From: JANOAR01 sp031411235
Lineage (GTDB): Bacteria; Verrucomicrobiota; Verrucomicrobiia; Verrucomicrobiales; Verrucomicrobiaceae
NCBI GenBank assembly: GCA_031411235.1
Contig: JANOAR010000111.1
Coordinates: 1 to 36,214, forward strand
DNA: 36,214 nucleotides
Direction: 5' to 3'
Shown here: piece after piece, positions 1-7,444 of the stretch
How positions within the stretch are numbered: position 1 is the stretch's first letter
Layout of the letters: each line of letters begins with the position of its first letter
The notes under the pieces: model-generated
Databases searched by the model: none
What the model was told of the DNA's origin: nothing
What the model saw: the letters and a program-made list of their open reading frames with translations, nothing else
Made by a program: the position numbers and the translations under genes

Positions 1-1
1 G

Positions 2-238
2 TTGAACCAGACCGTCGCCAATCTCTACGAGCTCCAGGTGCGCAAGGCGAACGTCTCGGCCGAGCGCCATCATCGCCGGAGCGGCAAGTTCTTCTTCGGG
101 ATGCTGGCCGCGCAGGCCGCCGTCATCGTCTCCACCTTCGCTGTCGCGGCACGGAAGCGGAATTTTCTCTGGTCCCTCGCAGCGGTGGCGGGTGGCGCGG
201 CCATCGTCTTCGCCGTGTACGTCTACGTGCGCGTCTGA
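2..238 (+). CDS. Small membrane protein, probably 5'-truncated by the window edge
   Basis: This open frame runs from the window edge to a TGA at 236-238. The visible 78 residues begin with a charged, helix-like stretch rich in Arg, Glu and His (about residues 8-28). Two hydrophobic segments follow (about 30-48 and 55-76), the pattern of a membrane hairpin. The charged helix plus two membrane segments resembles DUF4337-type proteins, but I cannot establish that from sequence alone. A TTG at position 2 could be a start, yet the frame is open to the edge, so the true start probably lies outside the window. The next gene begins about 130 bases downstream on the same strand. Function unknown. Confidence 0.55.
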   Translation: MNQTVANLYELQVRKANVSAERHHRRSGKFFFGMLAAQAAVIVSTFAVAARKRNFLWSLAAVAGGAAIVFAVYVYVRV

Positions 239-366
239 CCGCGGCCTAAGGACCTGTTGCGGTCCGTTTCTGCGGTTGACAGGCAAAAACGGGCTTCCCT
301 ACGGTTCCCTTCGACAGCCCGCACAAAATGGACACCGCGCACCGGCGTCTTCTCAACGATCGTTTT

Positions 367-1248
367 ATGAGCAAACCAGAATCCAACAGGACGGGGCAAC
401 GCCCCCAGGCATTCACGCTGATCGAGCTTCTCGTGGTCATCGCGATCATCGCGATCTTGGCCGGCATGTTGTTGCCCGCGCTGAGCAAGGCCAAAGACAG
501 GGCCCAGCTCACCCTCGACCTGGCCAACGTGAAGCAGATCCTGCTCGCGAACCACATGTACGCGTCGGACAACAACGACTACAACGCCCACCCGGGTTGG
601 GGCGGCGACCTGAGCGGTCCCGACTGCTGGGCCTACGCCACGCAGAACAAGAACCGCATCCCCGGCGGGCCTGCCACTCCCGGATCGGCGGCCGGCGCGG
701 ATGAGAACTCGGCGAAGTTCAGCAACCAGGTCGCCTTCTTCAAGGTCGGCCAGCTCGGGCCGGCGCTCTCCACCTATAAGGTCTGCTGGTGCCCGAAGGA
801 CGTCGCGCTCCGCTACTCCAGCGCCGCGCAGAAGAAGGCTTGGTTGGGTCGCCCGGTGAAGGTCACGTCCTACTGCTGGACGGGCAACATCGGTGGCTAC
901 ACCGGGTCGCTGGGTACCCAGCCTGCGGACGGCAAGACCTACAAGATCACCGACTTCTTGCCCACCGATTGGCAGATGTGGGAGCAGAACGAGTCCGATC
1001 CGTTCTTCTTCAACGACGCCGGCAACAACCCGGAATCCATCGGCGAGACCCTCTCGATGCGCCACTCCGGGGTGCCGAACAGCATCGGTCTGCCCTTCGC
1101 CAGCGCCAAGAACCTACCCGGCGGCGCGGTCGTCGGCCGCTTCGGCGGCAGCGCGGACTACGTGAAGTGGAACAGGTGCTACAGCTTGGTGAACAAGAAG
1201 GAGCCGGCGCCGAATGAACTCCTCAACGGCCCTCGCTATCGCCGGTGA
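367..1248 (+). CDS. Type II secretion / prepilin-type protein (Verrucomicrobia-Planctomycetes pseudopilin family)
   Basis: The 293-residue product starts with a short hydrophilic leader followed by FTLIELLVVIAIIAILAGML, the class III prepilin signal. It has a cleavage site before Phe, Glu at mature position 5 and a single hydrophobic helix. The remainder is a predicted exported domain. It contains the helix continuation LLPALSKAKDRAQ, a CWCPKD segment and MRHSG near the C-terminus, all typical of the large paralogous pseudopilin family of Verrucomicrobia and Planctomycetes. Members are presumed to be processed by a prepilin peptidase and held in the inner membrane, but the individual roles are unknown. 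I chose the ATG at 367 because it places the charged leader just before the signal; an upstream ATG at 328 adds residues with no sign of function. The next gene follows 17 bases after the stop. Confidence 0.85.
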   Translation: MSKPESNRTGQRPQAFTLIELLVVIAIIAILAGMLLPALSKAKDRAQLTLDLANVKQILLANHMYASDNNDYNAHPGWGGDLSGPDCWAYATQNKNRIPGGPATPGSAAGADENSAKFSNQVAFFKVGQLGPALSTYKVCWCPKDVALRYSSAAQKKAWLGRPVKVTSYCWTGNIGGYTGSLGTQPADGKTYKITDFLPTDWQMWEQNESDPFFFNDAGNNPESIGETLSMRHSGVPNSIGLPFASAKNLPGGAVVGRFGGSADYVKWNRCYSLVNKKEPAPNELLNGPRYRR

Positions 1249-1265
1249 TCCTCTCCCTCCGCACG

Positions 1266-1613
1266 ATGTCATCCAAAGTCTCAAGCGTCTTCGTGGCGGG
1301 GCTGGTCCTTGCGGCCTCCGTCGGTGGGGTCGGCTGCAAGAAACCGCCCGCGGTGGATCCGTCCGCGATCACGGCCGCTGAATCGTTGCCCGGTGCCGCA
1401 GAAGTGCGGGCAGCCGTCGAGAAGAAAGACTTCGAGGGCGTGTTGACCGCGATCTCGAAGGTCCGCGACCAGGTGACCAACGACGAGCAGAACATCCAGT
1501 TCCTGCTCCTCGCCCGCCAGACCCGGGACCGGATCACCGAACTGGCCCCGGATGATCCGAAGGCGATGGAGATCGTCGCGACGCTCCGCGCCCTGAGCAC
1601 CGGCGGTCGCTGA
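1266..1613 (+). CDS. Small predicted lipoprotein
   Basis: The 115-residue product begins MSSKVSSVFVAGLVLAASVG and continues into a GVGC lipobox, so it should be lipidated at that Cys (about residue 24) and tethered to a membrane. The mature part is hydrophilic and helical, with repeated charged segments and no recognisable catalytic motif. The ATG at 1266 puts the basic residue, hydrophobic core and lipobox in standard register; an in-frame GTG at 1245 would overlap the previous gene and add a non-signal extension. It lies 17 bases after the prepilin-like gene on the same strand and is followed by a strong terminator, so the two are probably co-transcribed. Function not recognised. Confidence 0.75.
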   Translation: MSSKVSSVFVAGLVLAASVGGVGCKKPPAVDPSAITAAESLPGAAEVRAAVEKKDFEGVLTAISKVRDQVTNDEQNIQFLLLARQTRDRITELAPDDPKAMEIVATLRALSTGGR

Positions 1614-1656
1614 AGACCCTCGACCTGACGCCATCGGGGACGGCATCCCCCAAGAC

Positions 1657-1690
1657 AAAGACGTCCGCCCTTCCGGCGGACGTTTTCTTT
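1657..1690 (+). terminator. Rho-independent terminator after the lipoprotein gene
   Basis: A perfect 9-bp stem (ACGTCCGCC at 1661-1669 with GGCGGACGT at 1675-1683) encloses a 5-base loop. It is preceded by an A-rich stretch and followed by TTTCTTTT. It lies about 45 bases after the lipoprotein stop and ends the plus-strand pair at 367-1613. Confidence 0.85.
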
Positions 1691-1986
1691 TGCGGACCTG
1701 TCGTCTGCGCTGCTGGTTCCCCGACCCGGCCCCAGCAGCTCATCGTCAAGAGCTTGCCCGGCAGCATCGGCCAGATCCGGGACACCTTTGCTGACTGCAC
1801 TTGGAACCTGCCCTGCGAGCCCGAGGTCCGCGGTTCAGCTTTCTGAGCCGAGGGCGGTTCGTCAGAACTACCTTCATCCGACGAGCGGCAGGCCGGAGCG
1901 TTCCTGCGTGCGCAGCTGGCCGAGCGCTCGGAACTCGCTTGTTCCGAAGAACGAACGGTATTCGCTGCGCTCGTCCGCCGTGAGCT
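1691..1986. other. Gene-free stretch between terminator and ilvD remnant
   Basis: I see no convincing gene in these roughly 300 bases. The short plus-strand open frames give Arg/Ser-rich peptides typical of unused frames. One frame from about 1848 reads as a plausible Glu/Ala-rich peptide of about 45 residues and then runs antisense into the ilvD remnant, so it may be decayed coding sequence. A small inverted repeat, CGGAAC...GTTCCG, lies near 1928-1946. The stretch could be the worn left edge of an old insertion. Confidence 0.4.
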
Positions 1987-2083
1987 TGCCTATCCGTCAC
2001 CGCGCCTTCGCTCGCTGAGCTGACCAGCGCGGCATACTTCGCGGGCACGCCGCGGCGGTAGTTGGGCTTCGGATGCTTCCACT
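1987..2083 (-). pseudogene. Orphan 3' end of ilvD (second, diverged copy)
   Basis: These 97 bases align without gaps to the last part of the intact ilvD (2603-2699). By my count there are 8 mismatches, about 92% identity, in the same orientation. The minus-strand reading gives WKHPKPNYRRG...SSASEGAVTDRQ, the C-terminus of dihydroxy-acid dehydratase. Substitutions against the intact copy are Gln to His, Arg to Lys and Leu to Pro, and several other base changes are silent. The residues just before it (LGK) still look IlvD-like, so weaker homology may reach to about 2092, where the antitoxin gene ends. Nothing else of ilvD is present here, so it is a non-functional remnant. With the intact 3' end it brackets the toxin-antitoxin pair as a direct repeat. 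Confidence 0.9.
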
Positions 2084-2093
2084 TACCAAGCAA

Positions 2094-2333
2094 TCACGCC
2101 GCCGTGTGTTGATTTTGGAGCCGAATGAGTTTTCCCACCCCGCGCAAGGCTTCGTTCACGAGCTTGGCGTCGGGGAAAAGCGCCGCCACGTCGGGCTCGA
2201 GCACCACGACATTCGTTCCAGCCCGATAACGGGCGGCATACTTGCCGCGGACTCCGCCGGCGAAATCGTATTCTGCCGCCGGTTCATCGGAGGTCCGGCT
2301 AGGCTTGGCTTTCTTCATAGGTCGTTCGTTCAT
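2094..2333 (-). CDS. Antitoxin partner of BrnT (BrnA-like position)
   Basis: The 79-residue protein starts MNERPMKKAKPS and has a conserved core, YDFAGGVRGKYAARY, followed by a strand and two helices (VVVLEPDVAALFPDA, VNEALRG). That pattern suggests a ribbon-helix-helix DNA-binding antitoxin. I recognise this family only as the usual downstream neighbour of BrnT-type toxins; it is not the best-known BrnA type. The start at 2333 overlaps the toxin end by 35 bases (a second Met at 2318 would overlap by 20), which implies coupled translation. In such modules the antitoxin binds and blocks the toxin and represses the shared promoter. The gene stops directly against the ilvD remnant. Confidence 0.7.
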   Translation of the reverse strand: MNERPMKKAKPSRTSDEPAAEYDFAGGVRGKYAARYRAGTNVVVLEPDVAALFPDAKLVNEALRGVGKLIRLQNQHTAA

Positions 2334-2583
2334 GTCGCGACGCGGGCCGTGCGCTGATGATCCGGATGCCACCCTTCCGGTCAGTGTGGATGACCACAAG
2401 CAGTTTGCCAAACGCAGACATACCCATCGTCACAAACCGGTCCTCCTCCGTGGAATGCTCCCGGTCGTGGATGGTCAGGGACAGCTCATCTCCGAACACC
2501 GTCGAAGCCTCCTCGAAGCTCACGCGATGCTTGGTCAGAATGGTTCTGGCCTTCGTGTCGTCCCGCTCGAACTGGAGGCCCAT
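2299..2583 (-). CDS. brnT: BrnT family ribonuclease toxin
   Basis: This 94-residue protein matches the BrnT family (a RelE-like fold, known in Brucella to cleave RNA and halt growth). Features seen are an N-terminal FERDDTKA segment, TKHRVSFEEASTVFGDEL, an HDREHSTEEDR stretch with conserved acidic and basic residues, GKLLVVIHTDR, and a C-terminal IRIISARPASRHERTTYEE. Length and motif order fit a full-length toxin. It starts at the ATG at 2583, only 12 bases after the ilvD stop, so it may be read from the ilvD transcript unless a promoter lies inside ilvD. Toxin-before-antitoxin order is normal for brnTA. Confidence 0.9.
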   Translation of the reverse strand: MGLQFERDDTKARTILTKHRVSFEEASTVFGDELSLTIHDREHSTEEDRFVTMGMSAFGKLLVVIHTDRKGGIRIISARPASRHERTTYEESQA

Positions 2584-2595
2584 GGACCGTGCCTT

Positions 2596-4311
2596 TCAGA
2601 ACTGCCTATCCGTCACCGCGCCTTCGCTCGCGCTGCTGACCAGCGCGGCGTACTTCGCGAGCACGCCGCGGCGGTAGTTGGGTCTCGGCTGCTTCCACTG
2701 GCGCAGGCGGGCGTCGAGCTCTTTGGCGCCGATGTCGAGCGTGATGGCGCGCTTCTCGGCGTCGATGACGATGAGGTCGCCGTTCTTGATCACCGCGATC
2801 GGTCCCCCGTCGAACGCCTCTGGCGTCACGTGGCCGATGACGAACCCGTGCGAGCCGCCGCTGAAGCGTCCGTCGGTGATGAGCGCGACCTCCTTGCCCA
2901 GGCCCTTGCCCATGATGGCGCTGGTGGGCGAGAGCATCTCGCGCATCCCTGGCCCGCCTTTCGGCCCTTCCATGCGAATGATGATGACGTGGCCTTTCTT
3001 GACCTTGCCGTTGAGGATGGCTTGCAGCGCCTTCTCTTCGCTGTCGAAGACGATGGCCTTGCCATTGAAGACGAGGCCTTCCTTGCCGCTGATCTTGCCC
3101 ACGGCACCTTCAGGGCAAAGGTTGCCTTTGAAGATGACGAGATGGCTGTCTTTTTTGATCGGGTTGCTGAGCGGGCGAATGATGGTCTGGCTCTTCGGAT
3201 AGACGATCTTCGACTTGGCCAGATTCTCCTTCATCGTGCGGCCTGTGACGGTCATGCAATCACCGTGCATCAAGCCTTCGGCAACCAGCAGGCGCATCAG
3301 CGGCACGGTGCCGCCGATCTTCACGAGGTCGTTCATGAAGTACTTGCCGCTGGGTTTGAGGTCGCCCAGCACAGGCGTCTTCTTGCCAATGCGCACGAAG
3401 TCCTGCAGGCCCAGCTTCACGCCTGCGGCGCTGGCCATCGCGATGAGATGCAGCACGGCGTTGGTGCTGCCGCCGAGCGTGATAATGAGGGTGATGGCAT
3501 TCTCGAAGGCTTCCTTCGTCATGATGTCGCGCGGCGTGATGCCGAGCTTGATCATGTTCATCACCGCAGCGCCCGCGTCGAAGCAGTCGATCAGCTTCTC
3601 ATCGCTCACCGCCGATTGCGCGCCGCTGTTGGGTAAGCTCATGCCCATCGCTTCGATGGCGCTGGCCATCGTGTTGGCCGTGTACATGCCGCCGCAGGAG
3701 CCTTCGCCGGGGATGGCACCTTCTTCGATCTCTTGCAATTCCTTGTCGCTGATGAGGCAGTTGGCGTGCTTGCCCACGGCTTCAAAAACCGTGACGATGT
3801 CGCCTTCCTTCTTCTCGGGGCCGATGCAGCCGGGCAGGATGGTGCCACCGTAAACGAAGACGCTGGGCCGATTCAAACGCGCCATGGCCATCAAGCAGCC
3901 CGGCATATTTTTATCGCAACCACCGATCGCTACAAAGCCATCCATGCCTTCGCAGCCGACCACCGTCTCGATGCTGTCGGCGATGACCTCGCGCGAAACG
4001 AGCGAGTACTTCATGCCTTCGGTGCCCATCGAAATGCCATCGCTGATGGTGATGGTGTTGAAGATAATCGACTTACCACCCGCTGCGTCGATGCCCTTCG
4101 CGGCCTCTTTGGCGAGGCGATCAATGTGCATGTTACACGGCGTCACCATGCTCCAGGTCGAGGCCACGCCGATCTGTGATTTGGCAAAGTCTTCACGCTT
4201 AAATCCCACCGCATGAAGCATCGCACGGCTCGCCGCGCGCTCGGGCCCATCGACGAGGATGGCGCTGTGTTTGCGATGCAGAGAGGAGGTAGCGGCAGGC
4301 TTCTTGGACAT
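2596..4311 (-). CDS. ilvD: Dihydroxy-acid dehydratase
   Basis: IlvD dehydrates 2,3-dihydroxy-isovalerate and 2,3-dihydroxy-3-methylvalerate to the 2-keto acids in valine, isoleucine and leucine synthesis, in the cytoplasm, with an iron-sulfur cluster and Mg2+. The 571-residue product is normal length. The three cluster cysteines are visible in TPCNMH (C59), GCDKNMPGC (C132) and GEGSCGGMYTANTM (C206), and the C-terminal GRFSGGSHGFVIGHVTPEA and SSASEGAVTD are intact. The ATG at 4311 gives MSKKPAATSS, and a promoter lies 32-60 bases upstream. The last ~97 bases occur again at 1987-2083, which suggests that this 3' end may have been acquired together with the adjoining brnT module. Confidence 0.97.
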   Translation of the reverse strand: MSKKPAATSSLHRKHSAILVDGPERAASRAMLHAVGFKREDFAKSQIGVASTWSMVTPCNMHIDRLAKEAAKGIDAAGGKSIIFNTITISDGISMGTEGMKYSLVSREVIADSIETVVGCEGMDGFVAIGGCDKNMPGCLMAMARLNRPSVFVYGGTILPGCIGPEKKEGDIVTVFEAVGKHANCLISDKELQEIEEGAIPGEGSCGGMYTANTMASAIEAMGMSLPNSGAQSAVSDEKLIDCFDAGAAVMNMIKLGITPRDIMTKEAFENAITLIITLGGSTNAVLHLIAMASAAGVKLGLQDFVRIGKKTPVLGDLKPSGKYFMNDLVKIGGTVPLMRLLVAEGLMHGDCMTVTGRTMKENLAKSKIVYPKSQTIIRPLSNPIKKDSHLVIFKGNLCPEGAVGKISGKEGLVFNGKAIVFDSEEKALQAILNGKVKKGHVIIIRMEGPKGGPGMREMLSPTSAIMGKGLGKEVALITDGRFSGGSHGFVIGHVTPEAFDGGPIAVIKNGDLIVIDAEKRAITLDIGAKELDARLRQWKQPRPNYRRGVLAKYAALVSSASEGAVTDRQF

Positions 4312-4342
4312 GGTATGAGTGAGGGATGAAAATGAGGCGGCG

Positions 4343-4371
4343 ATACTGAGGCAGAGGTTTGGCTCGCGCAA
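4343..4371 (-). promoter_or_regulatory. Sigma-70-like promoter of ilvD
   Basis: On the minus strand TTGCGC (4366-4371), a 17-base spacer and CAGTAT (4343-4348) form a plausible -35/-10 pair. The predicted start of transcription is near 4336, leaving a leader of about 25 bases before the ilvD ATG. The decamer CAGTATCGCC at the -10 region is repeated exactly at the same place upstream of ilvC, with the same 17-base spacing, which supports both calls. Confidence 0.6.
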
Positions 4372-4440
4372 GCTACGAGAATACAATGCACCGTTGTTTC
4401 AGCATATCCCCCGCCCACAGGGCCAAGTCACGCTACCATC

Positions 4441-5640
4441 TTATGCCTGAGCGCCTTCGAGCGCAGCCTCGCGGGGCTGTGTATCTGGTAGAGCGACAGA
4501 ACCAGGAAGCCTATGCACCCACACGCTCTGCACGAGACCAAGCAGGAACAGGATCAATACTATCGAAGAACCACCGTAGCTCATTAATGGCAAAGGAAGG
4601 TTGGTGATGGGGGTTAGGAGGGCAGCCGATCCTACATGCATAAGCACATGGGCCGCCACGGTGGCCATGACGCCCAATGCAAGCACGCGGCCCAGGGCAT
4701 CCCTGGCAGACAGCGCAACTTGGAAGCAACTCCAGAGCAAGGCGAGGTAAACAGTGATCAAAATCATGTTGCCCCTGAAGCCAAATTCTTCGGCAATGAC
4801 AGTTCCGAGGAGACTGCTTGCCACGTCTTTCTGTGGCAAAAAAGTGCGATGGATGGATGCCTGATCTTCCACCTTCTCGGAGAAAGGCCCCTTGCCTTCA
4901 TAACCAGCTGAGCCTGTGCCAAGCTGCACATGATGAGGCGTCCAACCTGAGCCTTGAATGTCCTTCGGTTTCATATCTCCATTGATCAGCATTTCGAGAT
5001 ACGTGTCGATCCGAGAAGCTTTGGCATACGGCTTTTGCGGGAAGAAGTAATACAATGGGATAGCCATCAGGACGACCAGCACGAACGAAACGACATAACG
5101 CAACGGAATGCTGCCGATCAACAGCATTGCAGCAAACACCATCCAACCGACGAACAAATACCCCACCTCATAGCGCCAAAAGCCCCAGTACATCATAATC
5201 ATGAGCGACGTGAATCCCAGCACCAGTCTCACCACGGGGGGACGTAGCAAGCGCCACAATTTCTCTGCATCGCCGAGTAAAACAGCAAGTACGAGGACAA
5301 CAGCCACAAACGCGAATTGCACCCAGTGCTGTATCCAATCCATTGCTCCTGCGCGCCATTCATGGGCTTGTAGAGTCACCCAAAGCCACTCCAACATACC
5401 CAACGCAATGCCATACCAAAGCCAAGCCCCCCACTGAATCCAACGATAATCGAGGACTGCTGTGAGAAGAAATACCACGGCACCCAGGCATAACCAACGC
5501 CCGTGATGTTGAACCATGTTTTCCAGCCCTTGATGACCATCGACGGCATTCATGATAGCAAAGACACCCATCACTAAAAGCACAGCGATGAGGGCAATCA
5601 TAAGCCAGTTCAATCCGAGAAGCTTGCGCGAGAGTGACAT
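4441..5640 (-). CDS. rodA: Rod shape-determining protein RodA (SEDS glycosyltransferase)
   Basis: RodA polymerises lipid II glycan strands for side-wall peptidoglycan, working with a class B penicillin-binding protein and the Mre complex in the inner membrane. The 399-residue product has about ten hydrophobic segments and the SEDS signatures IAEEFGFRG in a large loop and TNLPLPLMSYGGSSIV near the C-terminus. RodA fits better than FtsW because of the compact N-terminus and overall length. I chose the ATG at 5640 (MSLSRKLLGLNW) because it directly precedes the first membrane helix; an alternative start at 5718 adds an uncharacteristic tail. mreBCD and the partner PBP are not in the window. The neighbouring upstream gene is divergent, and ilvD follows after about 130 bases with its own promoter. 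Confidence 0.9.
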   Translation of the reverse strand: MSLSRKLLGLNWLMIALIAVLLVMGVFAIMNAVDGHQGLENMVQHHGRWLCLGAVVFLLTAVLDYRWIQWGAWLWYGIALGMLEWLWVTLQAHEWRAGAMDWIQHWVQFAFVAVVLVLAVLLGDAEKLWRLLRPPVVRLVLGFTSLMIMMYWGFWRYEVGYLFVGWMVFAAMLLIGSIPLRYVVSFVLVVLMAIPLYYFFPQKPYAKASRIDTYLEMLINGDMKPKDIQGSGWTPHHVQLGTGSAGYEGKGPFSEKVEDQASIHRTFLPQKDVASSLLGTVIAEEFGFRGNMILITVYLALLWSCFQVALSARDALGRVLALGVMATVAAHVLMHVGSAALLTPITNLPLPLMSYGGSSIVLILFLLGLVQSVWVHRLPGSVALPDTQPREAALEGAQA

Positions 5641-5762
5641 GACCACGAGCTTGGCAAAATTCCACTGAATGGCCAGCACGATGATTGTCCGAGCCTCGCG
5701 ATTGGACAACCCGTGCAAGCAGTGCGTAACTCAATTGCGAACCCTCAAAAAGGAGCAATCTC

Positions 5763-5864
5763 ATGAGAACATGGCGGACTCAATTTTCGATAGGGCTGCT
5801 GGTGTCCCTCTGCCTGGCATCGCTCTCAGCGGCATTAATCTTCCGCTTGGTGAATTTACCGTGA
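5763..5864 (+). CDS. 33-residue predicted membrane microprotein
   Basis: An ATG at 5763 opens a 33-codon frame that ends in TGA at 5862-5864. It is preceded by AAGGAG (5750-5755) at a 7-base spacing, the best ribosome-binding site I found in the window. The peptide begins MRTWRTQFS and continues as one hydrophobic helix (IGLLVSLCLASLSAALIF), so it would be a single-pass membrane peptide or an isolated signal peptide. It lies 50 bases upstream of the GTG start of the next secreted protein, with a hairpin between them. It may be a real microprotein, a leader peptide controlling the next gene, or the leftover start of a lost gene. The strong binding site is the main support. Confidence 0.5.
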   Translation: MRTWRTQFSIGLLVSLCLASLSAALIFRLVNLP

Positions 5865-5867
5865 CTC

Positions 5868-5893
5868 GCTCGGCACTCTTGACGGTGCCGAGC
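5868..5893 (+). promoter_or_regulatory. Hairpin between the microprotein stop and the next start codon
   Basis: GCTCGGCAC (5868-5876) pairs perfectly with GTGCCGAGC (5885-5893) around an 8-base loop. It starts 4 bases after the microprotein stop and ends 21 bases before the GTG at 5915. There is no T-tract, so it is not a standard terminator. It could affect translation of the downstream gene or be chance. Confidence 0.4.
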
Positions 5894-5914
5894 CTATCCG
5901 ATCTACTCAACGCC

Positions 5915-7444
5915 GTGACACGTTACCTTCTCATCGCCTGCATCTGCACGACCACCGCCCATGCCCAGAGCCTAGCGCTGCCGTGGAGTGGGCATGGGCA
6001 TGACCCGCAGCATAGCGGCATCTCGCAGATCGCCTCGCGCACCATTCAGCGCATTCTCTGGCAGACGCCCGTTGACTTGGCCAAACAGTACAGTGGCACG
6101 AGCCTCCTCGCCCACTACGGCTCTGTGCTGGTCACGCGAGCGAACACCGTTGTTGTGCCCGTGAAAACAGGAGCCACCGACGGCTTTCGTGTCGAGGGGC
6201 GCGATGGCGGGACAGGGGCGCTGAAGTGGACAGAGACCACAGATTACTCTCTGCCCGCGCACAACTGGGTGCCGCACTATTGCGCTGCATTGACACCAAA
6301 GAACCGGCTGTACTTCGCTGGAGCTGGCGGCACCGTTTTCTATCGTGATACCCCAGATGACTCAGGCAATCCGAGTGGCTCGCGAGGGCAACAAGCGTTC
6401 TACGGAATCGCTAACTACAGCGCCGACGCGACCACGTTTAACAACAACGTCAAAATCAACACCGCGATCACCGCAGACCGCTACGGCAATATCTTCTTTG
6501 GCTTCGTCGTCACGGACTCCGTCATGCTGCCTGGCGATGTGCCCCTGCTAAGTGGCATCGCCCGCATCGCCGAGGATGGTGCAGGCACATGGGTCGCTGC
6601 GAAGGTCGCCGCCGATGATGTGAGTATCTCCGCGCTACCGATGAACCTAGCCCCAGCGCTGAGCAACGACCACAAAACCCTCTACATCGCCACCAGCGAC
6701 AGCAGCACCTTCGGTTACCTCCTGGCGCTGAACAGCCGCACACTGGCTACGACGGGGAAGGTGCGGCTAAAGGATGTCCTATCGCCCAGCAACGACGCAC
6801 GGATGCTCAATGATGGCACAGCCTCGCCCTGCGTGGGGCCTGATGGCGATGTGTATTTCGGCGTGTTCGAGCACTCCTGGGGCGCGAATCATTATCGTGG
6901 CTGGTTGTTGCATTTTAACAGCACCCTCACACAAACCAAAATACCAGGAGCCTTTGGCTGGGATCAGACACCCTCGGTGGTGCCCGCCTCACTCGTCACG
7001 GCCTACCAGGGCACCTCCGAATACTTGCTGCTCTCCAAGTACAACCACTATGCCCAGGCGGGCGGCGATGGGGTGAATCGCATCGCCATTTTAGACCCAA
7101 ACGACTCCTTTATCGACCCCATCTCGGGCGCAACGGTGATGAAGGAGATCATCACCATCGCAGGCATCACACCCGACACGGATTACCTCGTCGGCCATCC
7201 CAATGCTGTGCGCGAGTGGTGCCTGAACTCCGTCGCCATCGACACCTTCAAGCACTCCGCCATCCTCAACAACGAAGACGGCAAGGTCTATCGCTGGGAC
7301 TTGCACACCAATACCCTGACCGAGCCACTGCGTATCTCTGCGGGCATCGGCCAAGCCTACACACCCACCATCATCGGGGTGGATGGCACCGTGTATGCGA
7401 TCGGTGATGGCTTCTTATTCGCCATTGGGGAGGACGCACCATGA
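5915..7444 (+). CDS. Secreted beta-propeller-like (PQQ-repeat-like) protein
   Basis: The 509-residue product from the GTG at 5915 begins VTRYLLIACICTTTAHAQ, a classic signal peptide with an AHA-Q cleavage site. A longer frame from the ATG at 5771 puts about 48 atypical residues in front and overlaps the microprotein, so I prefer the GTG. The mature part has repeated units of the kind GALKWTETT, GWLLHFNS, NEDGKVYRWD and VDGTVYAIGDGFLFAI. Such blades, in which a value is read out and displayed, are typical of PQQ-like or Kelch-like beta-propellers. No catalytic residues are recognisable. Its stop overlaps the next start (ATGA at 7441-7444), so the two are translationally coupled and probably act together outside the cytoplasm. 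Confidence 0.7.
   Translation: MTRYLLIACICTTTAHAQSLALPWSGHGHDPQHSGISQIASRTIQRILWQTPVDLAKQYSGTSLLAHYGSVLVTRANTVVVPVKTGATDGFRVEGRDGGTGALKWTETTDYSLPAHNWVPHYCAALTPKNRLYFAGAGGTVFYRDTPDDSGNPSGSRGQQAFYGIANYSADATTFNNNVKINTAITADRYGNIFFGFVVTDSVMLPGDVPLLSGIARIAEDGAGTWVAAKVAADDVSISALPMNLAPALSNDHKTLYIATSDSSTFGYLLALNSRTLATTGKVRLKDVLSPSNDARMLNDGTASPCVGPDGDVYFGVFEHSWGANHYRGWLLHFNSTLTQTKIPGAFGWDQTPSVVPASLVTAYQGTSEYLLLSKYNHYAQAGGDGVNRIAILDPNDSFIDPISGATVMKEIITIAGITPDTDYLVGHPNAVREWCLNSVAIDTFKHSAILNNEDGKVYRWDLHTNTLTEPLRISAGIGQAYTPTIIGVDGTVYAIGDGFLFAIGEDAP

Larger units (their letters stand above)
2084..2602 (-). mobile_element. 519-bp accessory insert (BrnT toxin-antitoxin) bracketed by direct repeats of the ilvD 3' end
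   Basis: The insert is defined by its borders: the intact ilvD 3' end starts at 2603 and the orphan ilvD 3' end stops at 2083. Between them is almost nothing but the two genes of a BrnT-type module, whose last stop lies at 2094-2096. No integrase, transposase or terminal inverted repeat is present, so calling it mobile rests only on the duplicated flanks and the cargo type. The structure mirrors the larger insert behind the DUF1854 gene at 20617-27870. Confidence 0.55.

Noticed and set aside
1987..2699. Assembly error as the source of the duplicated ilvD end
   Set aside because: A collapsed or duplicated read would give identical copies; these differ at 8 of 97 positions. A strain-mixture misjoin cannot be fully excluded, so read mapping is proposed.
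2242..3636. 464-codon plus-strand open frame opposite ilvD
   Set aside because: It lies antisense to ilvD and brnT, which have strong family motifs. Its peptide is His/Asp/Ala-rich with no domain; it is a shadow caused by high GC.
5771..5914. Longer start for the propeller protein at 5771
   Set aside because: It hides the signal peptide inside the protein and overlaps the microprotein in another frame; GTG at 5915 gives a perfect signal peptide.
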